Assembly: GCF_003386535.1 (NCBI RefSeq)
Contig: NZ_QTTN01000001.1
Coordinates: 290,264 to 354,263, forward strand
Source: Paenibacillus taihuensis
GTDB taxonomy: Bacteria > Bacillota > Bacilli > Paenibacillales > Paenibacillaceae
Reading direction: 5' to 3'
DNA: 64,000 nt
Of the stretch, positions 42,536 through 51,403 are shown one piece after another. Below the pieces are notes generated by a model. That model worked only from the letters and a program-made list of their open reading frames with translations, was not told where the DNA came from and ran no database searches. Within the stretch, counting starts at the first letter, position 1; every line of letters begins with the position of its first letter. A program made the translations under genes and the position numbers.

Positions 42536-43181
42536 AGGTCAACAGTCCCTTCTTCATGGCGAACCTGACCAGCTCCGGTCTCGTTTTTAAGCCGAGCTTA
42601 TCCATCAGGTTGCTCTTATGGGATTCGACGGTCTTGACGCTGATGATCAGATGCTCGGCAATTTCTTTATTGGAGTAACCTTTTGCAATCCAGCCCAAAA
42701 TTTCTTTTTCGCGCTCGGATAAGGTATCGAAGATATCGGAGTGCTCTCCGCGTTTCAGCGTATCCAAGTATTCGCTCATTAGACGCTTCGTAGCCGTTGG
42801 ATAGAGGTAAGCGTTGCCTTGCGAGATCGTATGAATAGCAGAAACCAACTCTTCATGCGGGGCATTCTTCAGGATATATCCGGATGCGCCGGCGTGAATG
42901 GCCCGAAACAGATATTCATGGTCATCATGCATCGTTAAGACGAGAATCGAACAGTCGGGAAGGCGTTTCTTTAACTCGGCTGTCGCGGACAGACCGTCTT
43001 TGCCATGTGGCATGCTTAAATCCATGAGAACAACGTCCGGCTTCAGGCTGAGCGCTTTCTCAATTCCTTCGTCACCCTCGGCAGCTTCGCCGACGACTTC
43101 CATGGTGGTATGATCGTTTAACAAAGTCATTAGTCCGGAACGGACGATGGCGTGGTCGTCCACAATTAAAAGTTTTATCAT
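42528..43181 (-). CDS. NreC-like LuxR-family response regulator
   Basis: 217 residues. Receiver domain with phospho-acceptor Asp 54 (VVLMDLSMPHG) and a C-terminal LuxR-type helix-turn-helix (about 150-212: LSEREKEILGWIAKGYSNKE, then AEHLIISVKTVESHKSNLM). Similarity to Staphylococcus NreC is high throughout, for example GYILKNAPHEEL, VKTVESHK and KPELV-like RPELVRFAMKKGLL at the end. NreC activates nitrate respiration genes at a TAGGG-N4-CCCTA box. It forms an operon with the kinase and the GAF gene. Confidence 0.85.
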   Translation of the reverse strand: MIKLLIVDDHAIVRSGLMTLLNDHTTMEVVGEAAEGDEGIEKALSLKPDVVLMDLSMPHGKDGLSATAELKKRLPDCSILVLTMHDDHEYLFRAIHAGASGYILKNAPHEELVSAIHTISQGNAYLYPTATKRLMSEYLDTLKRGEHSDIFDTLSEREKEILGWIAKGYSNKEIAEHLIISVKTVESHKSNLMDKLGLKTRPELVRFAMKKGLLTFE

Positions 43182-43212
43182 GTTGCCCCTCCTTTGGAGT
43201 TGCTTATTTACC

Positions 43213-43671
43213 TCATCTATTATATAGGAGCTGCTGAAGATGAGGTATTAAATGTTCCGCTGCATGCTTGACCAGATGCAAATGGTTGTCTTCATACAGA
43301 CGTTCAGAGCGGTTCCCGACCAGCAGTACGCCGCGAATTTCATCTTGGATGGTGAGCGGAACTCCGATGGCAGCCTGCAATTGCTCCACGAGCATTATGG
43401 AATAGTCTGGCCGCAATCGTTCCCGTTCTGATGCCGGCATTCTTGCGTCTACGATGACAGGTCTTCCAAGCTTGATGACGAGACCTGATAATCCGCGCCC
43501 CGGCCTTATCACCAGCTCCGCATATCTTTCATTCGAATTCCCCGAAGCCGCCAACCAGCGAATCCGGCGATGGTACTGCTCTTCCATGGCGAATCCCGCC
43601 CAATCGCTGTCCGTTGACGTACGTATCTGATCCAGTTGAGACTGGATTTCTTTCTTCCAGGGAGCACTCAT
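43213..43671 (-). CDS. NreA-like GAF-domain sensor
   Basis: 152 residues, one GAF domain. The segment IRWLAASGNSNERYAELVIR, RPGRGLSGLVIKLGRPVIV and the C-terminal VPLTIQDEIRGVLLVGNR match NreA, the nitrate-binding GAF protein that restrains NreB. Start ATG 43671 is supported by GAAGAGGTGAG just upstream. It is first in the operon, followed by the regulator after 31 bp and the kinase. Ligand could be nitrate or another small anion. Confidence 0.75.
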   Translation of the reverse strand: MSAPWKKEIQSQLDQIRTSTDSDWAGFAMEEQYHRRIRWLAASGNSNERYAELVIRPGRGLSGLVIKLGRPVIVDARMPASERERLRPDYSIMLVEQLQAAIGVPLTIQDEIRGVLLVGNRSERLYEDNHLHLVKHAAEHLIPHLQQLLYNR

Positions 43672-43719
43672 GCTTCTCACCTCTTCCCAGCTGGCCATAT
43701 ACCTATTACTTGTCATTCC

Positions 43720-43766
43720 ATTATAGCCATTCACTTTGCCGTTGTAATTCAGGGAATTCCCTGAAT
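43720..43766 (-). promoter_or_regulatory. Promoter and perfect 20-bp palindrome upstream of the NreA-like gene
   Basis: ATTCAGGGAATTCCCTGAAT (43747-43766) is a perfect palindrome whose core AGGG-AATT-CCCT equals the NreC box core. The -10 TATAAT is complementary to 43720-43725, so the palindrome centre lies near -43, a classical activator position; TTACAA is a possible -35 box. Autoregulation by the operon's own regulator is the simplest reading. Confidence 0.65.
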
Positions 43767-44025
43767 CCGCACAAGCAGCAAACAAATAGAAAAACGCAGC
43801 AATGTCCGTTGCGACAGAAACGTAGCATACTTGAATCAGAGTGGAGCGCCCGCAGAGAAAACACATAGCGGGCTATTCGATATGCAGCGGGGAGGCGGTA
43901 ACGAAACGTTGGCGTTACTTTGCAAGGGTTAAGGAGCTCGGAAGCAAGAGAGCAACTTGCAAAAACTTGCTTTGCAGGCAAAAGTTTATGCCACGCAAGA
44001 TCCATGTTGAAACGGAGGAATGTTA

Positions 44026-46929
44026 ATGAGCAATGATCGCAAAATACGCGTCCCCATGCTTGGCTTGCTGCTGTTCGGATGCGCGCTGCTATGCGCGATC
44101 CTGTTCGTGCCGAACCGTGCTTATGCAGCGGATTATACAACGCAGAACTGGCAGACGGTCGAGATTCAGCTGACCAGCACGAAGTCCTACACCGATCCAT
44201 TCCAGAACGTTGATGTCACGGCAACCTTCACTGGACCTGGCGGAACGACGATTACGCGTCCGGCGTTCTGGGACGGCGGCTCTGTCTGGAAGATCCGCTT
44301 CGCACCGACGAAGACCGGCACCTGGACGATGACGACGTCGGCGAACGATCCTACCGATACGGGCTTGAACGGCATCAGCAAGTCGATTCAAGTCAATGCG
44401 TACACGGGCAGTCTCGCGATCTATCAGAAAGGGTTCCTGAAAGTGAGCAGTAACGGCCGCTACTTGACCTACAACGACGGAACGCCGTTCTTCTATCTCG
44501 GCGATACGCACTGGATTCTCCCGCACGAGCGGTTCGCGACTTCCAACGCATCCGGAGTCGCTTCGCAGTTCAAGTATGTCGTCGATAAGCGCGTTAGCCA
44601 AGGGTTTACGGTGTTCCAATCGGAGCCGATTTGGCAGCCGCATGGCGGCGGTACACATTCGGGAGCGGACGAGGAAATGGTAGCTAACTTGAGTGACGGC
44701 TTCACGAGCGCGGATCTTGCCGGATTCGCCAATTTGGACCGCAAGTTCAAATACATCGCCGACCAAGGCCTCGTCCATGCGAACGCGCAAGTCACATGGG
44801 CGCAAGATCCCGCGAATTATTCCGTGTATTCGGATGCCTACATGACGCGCGTGGCGAAATATTGGGTCGCCCGGTATGGTTCGTATCCGCTGATCTATAC
44901 GATTGCGCAAGAAATCGACCAGAATATGTACGGCGCATATAACTCCACAACGATGAGCAAATGGTATGCGGTAGGTCAGAGCATCACGGACAATGACTCG
45001 TACAATCAGCCGATCATGCCGCACATGGAGAATACGAGCTCGACGGTGGCGACCAATTCGTCGTGGGCAAGCAAGCCGTACGATGACGTCTTTGCTGTCC
45101 AATGGCAGGGCGATCTGCAGGGAATGAGCACGGCAAAGAACTTTTACAATTACACCACGACCAAGCCTTCCGTCCTCTACGAAAGCGCGTACGATAACTT
45201 CTGGACAGATTCGCGCGGCGCACTCGGAGCAGGCTACAAGGCGTTCCAATACGGGATGTACGGCTACGGATACGGGGCGGCTGGCGTATGGAACGACGTC
45301 TACTCCAAATCCGGAGATCCCGATGACTTCGGTACGGGATACGACTTGCCTGCGCATTACTATTGGTGGTATGACGGAGCGAATCTGACGACAGGCAGCC
45401 AACTGACCTACTTCAAAAACTTCTATACATCGCTGGAGTGGTGGAAGCTGGTGCCTCGATTTGACGATGGGGCGTGGGGGTCTTTCAACGATACATCCAC
45501 GTCGCTGCTGTCGTCGGACGGCAACAACACCTACGTGACGTTCTTCTTCAACGGGAACACGAATACGGGGACAATTAAAGGCATGGACAACGGTTATTAC
45601 TATAACGCGCGGTGGTTCAATCCGAGAACAGGTGCGTACACGACGATAAGCGGGGCGGCTGCTTCGACGTCCGGGCAGTGGAATATACCGCCCAAGCCGG
45701 ACAGCAACGATTGGGTACTGCTGCTGCAAAAGACGACTACCGCGGTACCGCCGCAGACGAACTTGGCGCTGGGCAAAACCTACGCGAGCTCCTCTTCGTG
45801 GGACGCGACACAAACAGCGGATAAAGCATTCGACGGTCTGCTGTCCACGAATTGGCAAGCTTGCAACACCTGCTGGAACGGACAGACGCTGGAAGTGAAT
45901 TTCGGCGCGAGCACGACGTTCAATCGGGTCGTATTGTCCGAATACGATAACCGTACGACCGGCTACCGCATCGAGTATTGGAACGGATCGACGTGGCAAA
46001 CCGCGTACACGGGCACGAGCATCGGATCGCCGAAGACGATTACGTTTTCCGCGGTGACCGGCAGCAAGGCGCGGATTTATTTTACATCGGGTACGTCGAA
46101 CGCGCCGATCATCTACGAATTCGCCGTCTATTATGACGTCGTGAATCTAGCGCTCGGCAAATCCTATGCAAGCTCCTCTTCATGGGACGGGACACAAACG
46201 GCGGACAAAGCATTCGACGGCTTGGCGGCCACGGATTGGCAGGCTTGCGACGGATGCTGGTCAGGGCAGACGCTGGAAGTGAACTTCGCGGCAAACACGA
46301 CGTTCAATAAGGTTGTATTGTCCGAATACAACAACCGCACGACGGGCTACCGCATCGAATATTGGAACGGTTCGACATGGCAAACGGCGTATACCGGCAC
46401 AAGCATGGGACCGTCGAAGACGATTACATTCACCGCGGTGACCGGCAGCAAGGCGCGGATTTATTTCACCACGGGAACCGCAAACGCGCCGATCATTTAC
46501 GAATTCGAAGTGTATAACGATAGCGTAGCCGTGAATCCGAATCTGGCACTCGGCAAAACTTACGCGAGTTCCTCTTCGTGGGACGCGTCACAGACGGCGG
46601 ATAAAGCATTCGACGGATCTGCCGCCACGGACTGGCAAGCTTGCAGCGGCTGCTGGAGCGGACAGACGCTCGAAGTGAATTTCGGTGCGAACACGACGTT
46701 CAATAAAGTCGTGCTGACAGAGTACGATAGCCGCACGACGGGCTACCGGATCGAGTATTGGAACGGCTCGGCATGGCAAACGGCGTACACCGGCACTTCC
46801 ATCGGCGCGACTAACGTACCGAAGATGATCACATTTACCGCGGTGACGGGCAGTAAGGCTCGGATATATTTTACTTCGGGCACCAGTTACGCTCCGATTA
46901 TCTATGAATTTGAAGTCTATAATCAGTAA
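44026..46929 (+). CDS. Secreted DUF5060/DUF4038 (GH140-like) glycoside hydrolase with three C-terminal modules
   Basis: 967 residues. Signal peptide to about residue 35 (cut after AYA). An Ig-like DUF5060 domain (about 38-125: WQTVEIQLTSTKSYTDPF) precedes a TIM barrel of the DUF4038 type (about 140-480: GTPFFYLGDTHWILPHERF, AQEIDQNMYG, VLYESAYDNFW) and a C-terminal beta-domain. Known members include GH140 apiosidases of pectin side chains. Three F5/8-type (CBM32-like) modules follow. CGGAGG at 44013-44018 favours ATG 44026 over ATG 44020. An inverted repeat GTAACG/CGTTAC lies upstream at 43898-43918. Ends in a 38-bp palindrome. Confidence 0.8.
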   Translation: MSNDRKIRVPMLGLLLFGCALLCAILFVPNRAYAADYTTQNWQTVEIQLTSTKSYTDPFQNVDVTATFTGPGGTTITRPAFWDGGSVWKIRFAPTKTGTWTMTTSANDPTDTGLNGISKSIQVNAYTGSLAIYQKGFLKVSSNGRYLTYNDGTPFFYLGDTHWILPHERFATSNASGVASQFKYVVDKRVSQGFTVFQSEPIWQPHGGGTHSGADEEMVANLSDGFTSADLAGFANLDRKFKYIADQGLVHANAQVTWAQDPANYSVYSDAYMTRVAKYWVARYGSYPLIYTIAQEIDQNMYGAYNSTTMSKWYAVGQSITDNDSYNQPIMPHMENTSSTVATNSSWASKPYDDVFAVQWQGDLQGMSTAKNFYNYTTTKPSVLYESAYDNFWTDSRGALGAGYKAFQYGMYGYGYGAAGVWNDVYSKSGDPDDFGTGYDLPAHYYWWYDGANLTTGSQLTYFKNFYTSLEWWKLVPRFDDGAWGSFNDTSTSLLSSDGNNTYVTFFFNGNTNTGTIKGMDNGYYYNARWFNPRTGAYTTISGAAASTSGQWNIPPKPDSNDWVLLLQKTTTAVPPQTNLALGKTYASSSSWDATQTADKAFDGLLSTNWQACNTCWNGQTLEVNFGASTTFNRVVLSEYDNRTTGYRIEYWNGSTWQTAYTGTSIGSPKTITFSAVTGSKARIYFTSGTSNAPIIYEFAVYYDVVNLALGKSYASSSSWDGTQTADKAFDGLAATDWQACDGCWSGQTLEVNFAANTTFNKVVLSEYNNRTTGYRIEYWNGSTWQTAYTGTSMGPSKTITFTAVTGSKARIYFTTGTANAPIIYEFEVYNDSVAVNPNLALGKTYASSSSWDASQTADKAFDGSAATDWQACSGCWSGQTLEVNFGANTTFNKVVLTEYDSRTTGYRIEYWNGSAWQTAYTGTSIGATNVPKMITFTAVTGSKARIYFTSGTSYAPIIYEFEVYNQ
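45760..46929 (+). repeat. Three tandem F5/8C-like module repeats in the GH140-like gene
   Basis: The units begin NLALGKTYASSSSW (45760), NLALGKSYASSSSW (46144) and NLALGKTYASSSSW (46540). Periods are 384 and 396 bp. Each carries a CxxC-W motif (CNTCW, CDGCW, CSGCW) and TTGYRIEYWNGSTWQTAYTG (SAW in the third). High identity suggests recent duplication or gene conversion. The CxxC pair may form a disulfide. Confidence 0.85.
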
Positions 46930-46949
46930 CGCGCACGCATAGCAGGTCG

Positions 46950-46987
46950 AACAACAAAGGCAGCCGATATCGGCTGCCTTTGTTGTT
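46950..46987 (+). terminator. 38-bp perfect palindrome, probable terminator
   Basis: The left arm AACAACAAAGGCAGCCGAT (46950-46968) and its exact complement (46969-46987) meet without a spacer. It lies between convergent genes; the T content of the right side supports termination rather than an operator. Confidence 0.75.
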
Positions 46988-47040
46988 AAATAAGGTTAGC
47001 ATGTTTCGTTTAAACGAATAGGAAATCGAAATCGCCCTAA

Positions 47041-47667
47041 TTAGGTATTCGCTTTACCCGCATAAACGTTGATGTGGTCGATGTGTGCAACTTGGCCTTT
47101 AGCGACTTTGCTTGGACCGACGAATTTCAGTTCGTACAGCTTCGAAGGGTGGTAGACATAGATTTTGTCCGTACCCGAGTAGCGAACTTCTTTAGGCATG
47201 CCAAGTGTTTTGATAACGGACGCGAATGTCAGCGACTTGACGCCAACCGTCCGATCAATGGACTGCCCGAAATTGCGCAGATCGTAGATGACGCCGGATT
47301 TGTTAATACCGAAGCCATAAGCGCCTTGACCCATTCCGAAGTTGTACAATTCATAATGGTTGCCTTTCAGGTCGCCGCCAACGTCCGGAATGCCCCATTT
47401 GTAATGAACGTCGGAGATCTTCGTTTTGCCTGCGATCGCGTTTAGTCCGGGAATTTTACCTTCACTCGCAAGCATGTAAATGCTCTTGATATATGTGCTG
47501 CCCTTCTGCGCGCTAAGGCTGGTCGCTGCGGACTGTGCAGGTGCCGCAGTGGATGCCGCATTGACATTCGAATGGGACATAGCGGCCATCGAGCTTACTG
47601 CAATTAATCCAGCCAAGGCAAGCTTATTGGTTAATTTCATTGTTTGTTTTAATTTGTTCTTCATCAT
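47041..47667 (-). CDS. YjgB (DUF4309) family secreted protein
   Basis: 208 residues. Signal peptide (about 1-37, ending SNVNA), a Ser/Ala-rich spacer, then the DUF4309 domain (about 60-205): KISDVHYKWGIPD, GKYHELYNFG-like GNHYELYNFGMGQGAYGFGI and LTFASVIKTLGMPKEVRYSG. The family is secreted and of unknown function in Bacillus and Paenibacillus. AAGAGGTG precedes ATG 47667. The 11-bp-phased repeats at 47751-47788 lie upstream. Confidence 0.82.
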   Translation of the reverse strand: MMKNKLKQTMKLTNKLALAGLIAVSSMAAMSHSNVNAASTAAPAQSAATSLSAQKGSTYIKSIYMLASEGKIPGLNAIAGKTKISDVHYKWGIPDVGGDLKGNHYELYNFGMGQGAYGFGINKSGVIYDLRNFGQSIDRTVGVKSLTFASVIKTLGMPKEVRYSGTDKIYVYHPSKLYELKFVGPSKVAKGQVAHIDHINVYAGKANT

Positions 47668-47750
47668 TAATTCACCTCTTCTATTTTGTGGACACCAGGG
47701 ACGGTTACCTAACTTACAAATTCATAGTAACCAATCTATTAATAGAAGGA

Positions 47751-47788
47751 ATGACAGAATGGTAACGAAATAGTTACAATAAAGTAAC
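47751..47788. promoter_or_regulatory. Four direct repeats with exact 11-bp phasing
   Basis: ATGAC (47751), GTAAC (47762), GTTAC (47773) and GTAAC (47784) start exactly 11 bp apart between the divergent yjgB-like and YesN-type genes. Such one-helical-turn phasing is the style of OmpR/PhoP-type regulators. A palindrome GTATGG-TTA-CCATAC (47886-47900) lies nearer the YesN gene. Confidence 0.5.
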
Positions 47789-47933
47789 GATGACAGACGA
47801 TTATAACTCAAAATAGTATATTTTCCACAATCTGGAATAATCCTCCGATCACAATCTCTCTATTGCGAACTTGTTCGGCGGCATAGTATGGTTACCATAC
47901 AGCACCATATGAGAGCTAGGGGGAAGGCTAAGC

Positions 47934-49556
47934 ATGTGGAACGTCATGATCGTTGAAGACGAGATGCTTGTCCGTTTAGGCTTCAAAAATTCCGTGCAAT
48001 GGGATCACTATGGGATGACCGTTTGCGCAGACGCGGCTAATGGCAGAGAAGCATGGGACTACTACAATAGCGAAGTGAAGCCAGATGTCATCATTACCGA
48101 TTTGCGCATGCCGATTATGGGCGGAATCGAGCTCATTAAGAAAATACGCGAGCACGATACGCAGACACGGATCGTTATTCTCTCCTGTATGGAAGATTTC
48201 GATCTGATTCGCCAGGCGATGCAGCTTGGCATTTCGAATTATATTTTGAAATTAACGATGACGGAGGAAGAGATCCACAATGTACTGATGCGGGTACGCG
48301 AGGAGCTTGGGACGCAGCTGTCGCTTGGAACCTCGAAAGGCATCATTCGCAACCCCGATTCGCTGAAAGAGAACATTATCAAGAACTTCGTATTCTACCA
48401 CCTTTACTCCAAAGAAGAATTTGCCCGCCATATTGATCAGTTAAAGTTTCGGCTCCATCCCGAGCGGCTCGTCGTCTGCATGATGGAAATCGACCATTTC
48501 GAGCAAGTCCAGACCAAATTTAACGATGAGAAAGGCGAACTCATTCGCGTAACGTTCTTGAATGTGCTGAATGAGCTGCTGTCGCAGTCGCAGCGCGGTG
48601 AAGTTGTATCGGACGAGGACAAGCGGTATCTGTTTATCTTCAGCTTCCGGGATATGGCGAGCGAGCTCCAAATACGTGAAGACTTGAGTGCCACAATGAC
48701 GCAGATTCAGAAGGTGCTGAAGCGCTTCTTCAATATCTCGGCGTCGTTCGGCGTAAGCGGGATGAAGAGCGGGTATGCTTCGCTGCATGCGTTGTACCGG
48801 GAGAGCGAGAAGGCGGTTGGCCAGAAGTTCTTCTACGGCACGGAACGCATCCTTCATCTGCGGGAGATCGAGCTGGAAACGGGGGACGACGTTGTAAGGC
48901 GTAAGCTGCAGCAGTTCCACGAGAAGTGGTCCATGATTGAAGAAGGCGCGCAGCGGGATGTGGAATCGATTGTGCAAACCTTCCTCGCGACCGGCAGGCT
49001 GCGGCATGAGCAGGATATCCGGAATCTGTTCGTCCGGCTGCTGCATATTCCGTCCGTAACGGCGACGCTGAACGAGACGGAAGTGATGCTAATCATCTCG
49101 ACATATAGCGAAGAGATGCAGCGCTCCGAGACACTTGATGAATGCGCAGGCATCTACAGCCGCTTTCTCGCGGAAGTGCTGACGACCGGCGGGACGAAGA
49201 AGCAGCTGAACAAAGATATTGCGAAGACGGTCAAATATGTGCAGGAGCGGTTCAATGAGGATATTTCCCTGCAGCAGATCGCCGAATTTCTGGAGCTGTC
49301 TCCAAACTATCTAAGCGTGCTGTTCAAGAAAGAGCTGCAGATGAACTTCTCCGAATACTTAAACCGGATTCGCCTGGAGAAAGCGAAGGAGCTGCTCCTT
49401 GGCACGAATCTCAAATCGTACGAAATCGCGCAGCAGGTCGGATTCACCGATGACAGCTACTTCAGCCGCGCGTTCAAGAAGCATACCGGCGTCCGGCCGA
49501 ACGGCTTCCGCCGGCTGTGGATCAACGATTGGACGGGAGTGGCGGAGGACAAATGA
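47934..49556 (+). CDS. YesN-type response regulator with AraC DNA-binding domain
   Basis: 540 residues. Receiver domain (1-125) with acidic pair in IVEDE and phospho-acceptor Asp 56 (VIITDLRMP); a long middle region (about 140-420), and an AraC-type double helix-turn-helix at the end (about 430-535: DISLQQIAEFLELSPNYLSV, IRLEKAKELLLGTNLKSYEI, FTDDSYFSRAFKKHTGVRPN). Such regulators switch on neighbouring ABC sugar uptake and hydrolase genes. ATGA overlap with the kinase gene. Confidence 0.88.
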   Translation: MWNVMIVEDEMLVRLGFKNSVQWDHYGMTVCADAANGREAWDYYNSEVKPDVIITDLRMPIMGGIELIKKIREHDTQTRIVILSCMEDFDLIRQAMQLGISNYILKLTMTEEEIHNVLMRVREELGTQLSLGTSKGIIRNPDSLKENIIKNFVFYHLYSKEEFARHIDQLKFRLHPERLVVCMMEIDHFEQVQTKFNDEKGELIRVTFLNVLNELLSQSQRGEVVSDEDKRYLFIFSFRDMASELQIREDLSATMTQIQKVLKRFFNISASFGVSGMKSGYASLHALYRESEKAVGQKFFYGTERILHLREIELETGDDVVRRKLQQFHEKWSMIEEGAQRDVESIVQTFLATGRLRHEQDIRNLFVRLLHIPSVTATLNETEVMLIISTYSEEMQRSETLDECAGIYSRFLAEVLTTGGTKKQLNKDIAKTVKYVQERFNEDISLQQIAEFLELSPNYLSVLFKKELQMNFSEYLNRIRLEKAKELLLGTNLKSYEIAQQVGFTDDSYFSRAFKKHTGVRPNGFRRLWINDWTGVAEDK

Positions 49557-51382
49557 TACGCCTGAGCCGATCTACCTTTAAGCCAGCCGGATTCTCGCTT
49601 CGAGCACAGCTCATCTTCTCGTTCGTAGCGGTCACATTGCTCGTGCTCTCGATCAGCTCTTACTACAGTTACGTGAAAACCCTCGATATTTTTAAGGAAC
49701 GCACCCAAGAGACCACGTTCTCGCAATTTCGCCAGATAGAAATGAATACGCTTACGCTGCTGCACGAAGTCGATAAGCTGTCCAATACGTTCCTGATGGA
49801 GAGTAAAGTTCAGTCGTTTCTGCAGAGCGATAAGCTGTCGAATCTCGAGTTCATATCGCTTGAGCGCGACATCATGGAGCGGATCAATCAATATTTGACC
49901 AACTATGATTACTTGGATTCGATCTACATCTTTACGGAGAACGGTACTGTTATTGGCGGGACGCTGACGCAGAACCAGAGCGCTTTTCAAATCGGCCGCG
50001 GCTATGCGTTCTACAATACCGAGCTGTACAGCAAAGTGAAAACAAGCTTTCCGCAGTCGATCTGGACCGGCGGTCTGAAGACGAGCGACTTCATGCGCAG
50101 CTCCATTCCGGAGGGGCTTACGAATTCGCGTCTCATCTCCTCGATTCGCGGGGTGAGATGGATCGGCGGCAGCCAGATGAGCGCGGAGCTCGTGCTGAAC
50201 GTGAACGAGCGTTTCTTCAATGCCGGATACGGGAGTCTGCAAAGCTTGCCCGGAGGCTCCATCCACATCATTGACGGCAGCGGCAAGGTCATCTCCAGCA
50301 CGAACCAGGAGACGATCAATGCGCCGTACTTGTTCAACACGAGAATAAAGCCGGGCGTGAATTTCGGTTCGTTCTCCACGGATCGAGACGGTTCGCACGA
50401 GCAAGTCATCTATTACCGGATGAGCGAAACGGGCTGGATGCTCGTCAATGAAGTGCCCACCGAGCTGTATACGAAGGACGTTGTCGGTATCGGACGGTTT
50501 ATTGCGGCCATCTTCTTGCTGTCGCTCGTGCTGATCGTACTAATTTCCACCTTATGGATGAACCGGATTATGAAGTCCTTCCATCAGCTGGTCAAAGGGA
50601 TGCGCTTCATTGGAAAAGGGAATATCGGCCATACGCTCCCGAAAGCGTCGAACCTGGAGATGGGGCAGCTCATCGAGCAGTTCAACCATATGTCGACCGG
50701 TATTCTGGAGCTGATGCAGCAGAACGAAGAGACGGAACGGACGAAGCGGCAGCTCGAGATCGAAGCGCTGCAGTCGCAGATCAATCCGCATTTTCTATAC
50801 AACACGCTCAATACGGTCAAATGGATGGCGGCCATCGCCAAAGCGCCGAACATTATGGAATGTATGACGAGTCTCGGCAACATGCTGCGTCCGATCTACT
50901 ATGATCCATCACCGCTCTGGTCCATTAAGGAAGAGCTGGAGTTCGTCCGCAACTATATCAACATTATGAATTTCCGCTACGGGGAAGAGTTGAAATTCGA
51001 GTTCGACGTGCCGGAGCAGCTGCTGCATTGCCGGACGCTGCGATTCATGATCCAGCCGTCCATCGAGAACGCGCTCATTCATGGCGAGATGCATCAAGGG
51101 GTTATACAAGTGTCGGTCGCGGAGCTGAATGGCGATCTGCAAGTCGTTGTACGGGATACTTGCGGCGGCATGTCGCCGAGCAAGGTGTTGGAAGTGAACG
51201 AGCGGATCAAGGCGAATGACAAGGCGGAACGGCCGGCCAAAGGGATCGGACTGAGCAATGTGAACAAGCGGATTCAGCTGCATTTTGGCGAACGGTACGG
51301 GATTGAGGTACGCAGCAGCGAGGGCGTTGAAACGCGGGTTTATATGATGATTCCTATTATTACAGGCAGTGAAGCTTCTTAG
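49553..51382 (+). CDS. YesM-type sensor histidine kinase
   Basis: 609 residues. Two membrane segments (about 16-36 and 315-340) enclose a large external sensor (about 280 residues); HAMP (about 340-395); His_kinase domain with His 413 in SQINPHFLYNTLN; and a HATPase domain (IENALIHGEM, IGLSNVNKRI). The YesM type senses sugars directly or through a binding protein. ATG 49553 overlaps the YesN stop; the longer frame from 49517 lies within YesN. Confidence 0.88.
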   Translation: MIRLSRSTFKPAGFSLRAQLIFSFVAVTLLVLSISSYYSYVKTLDIFKERTQETTFSQFRQIEMNTLTLLHEVDKLSNTFLMESKVQSFLQSDKLSNLEFISLERDIMERINQYLTNYDYLDSIYIFTENGTVIGGTLTQNQSAFQIGRGYAFYNTELYSKVKTSFPQSIWTGGLKTSDFMRSSIPEGLTNSRLISSIRGVRWIGGSQMSAELVLNVNERFFNAGYGSLQSLPGGSIHIIDGSGKVISSTNQETINAPYLFNTRIKPGVNFGSFSTDRDGSHEQVIYYRMSETGWMLVNEVPTELYTKDVVGIGRFIAAIFLLSLVLIVLISTLWMNRIMKSFHQLVKGMRFIGKGNIGHTLPKASNLEMGQLIEQFNHMSTGILELMQQNEETERTKRQLEIEALQSQINPHFLYNTLNTVKWMAAIAKAPNIMECMTSLGNMLRPIYYDPSPLWSIKEELEFVRNYINIMNFRYGEELKFEFDVPEQLLHCRTLRFMIQPSIENALIHGEMHQGVIQVSVAELNGDLQVVVRDTCGGMSPSKVLEVNERIKANDKAERPAKGIGLSNVNKRIQLHFGERYGIEVRSSEGVETRVYMMIPIITGSEAS

Positions 51383-51403
51383 TCGTAGTGAGGGGGAGTG
51401 CTT

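Noticed and set aside
44089-45999. 636-residue minus-strand frame opposite the GH140-like gene
   Set aside because: Arg/Val-rich with no domain; shadow of the repeated coding sequence on the plus strand.
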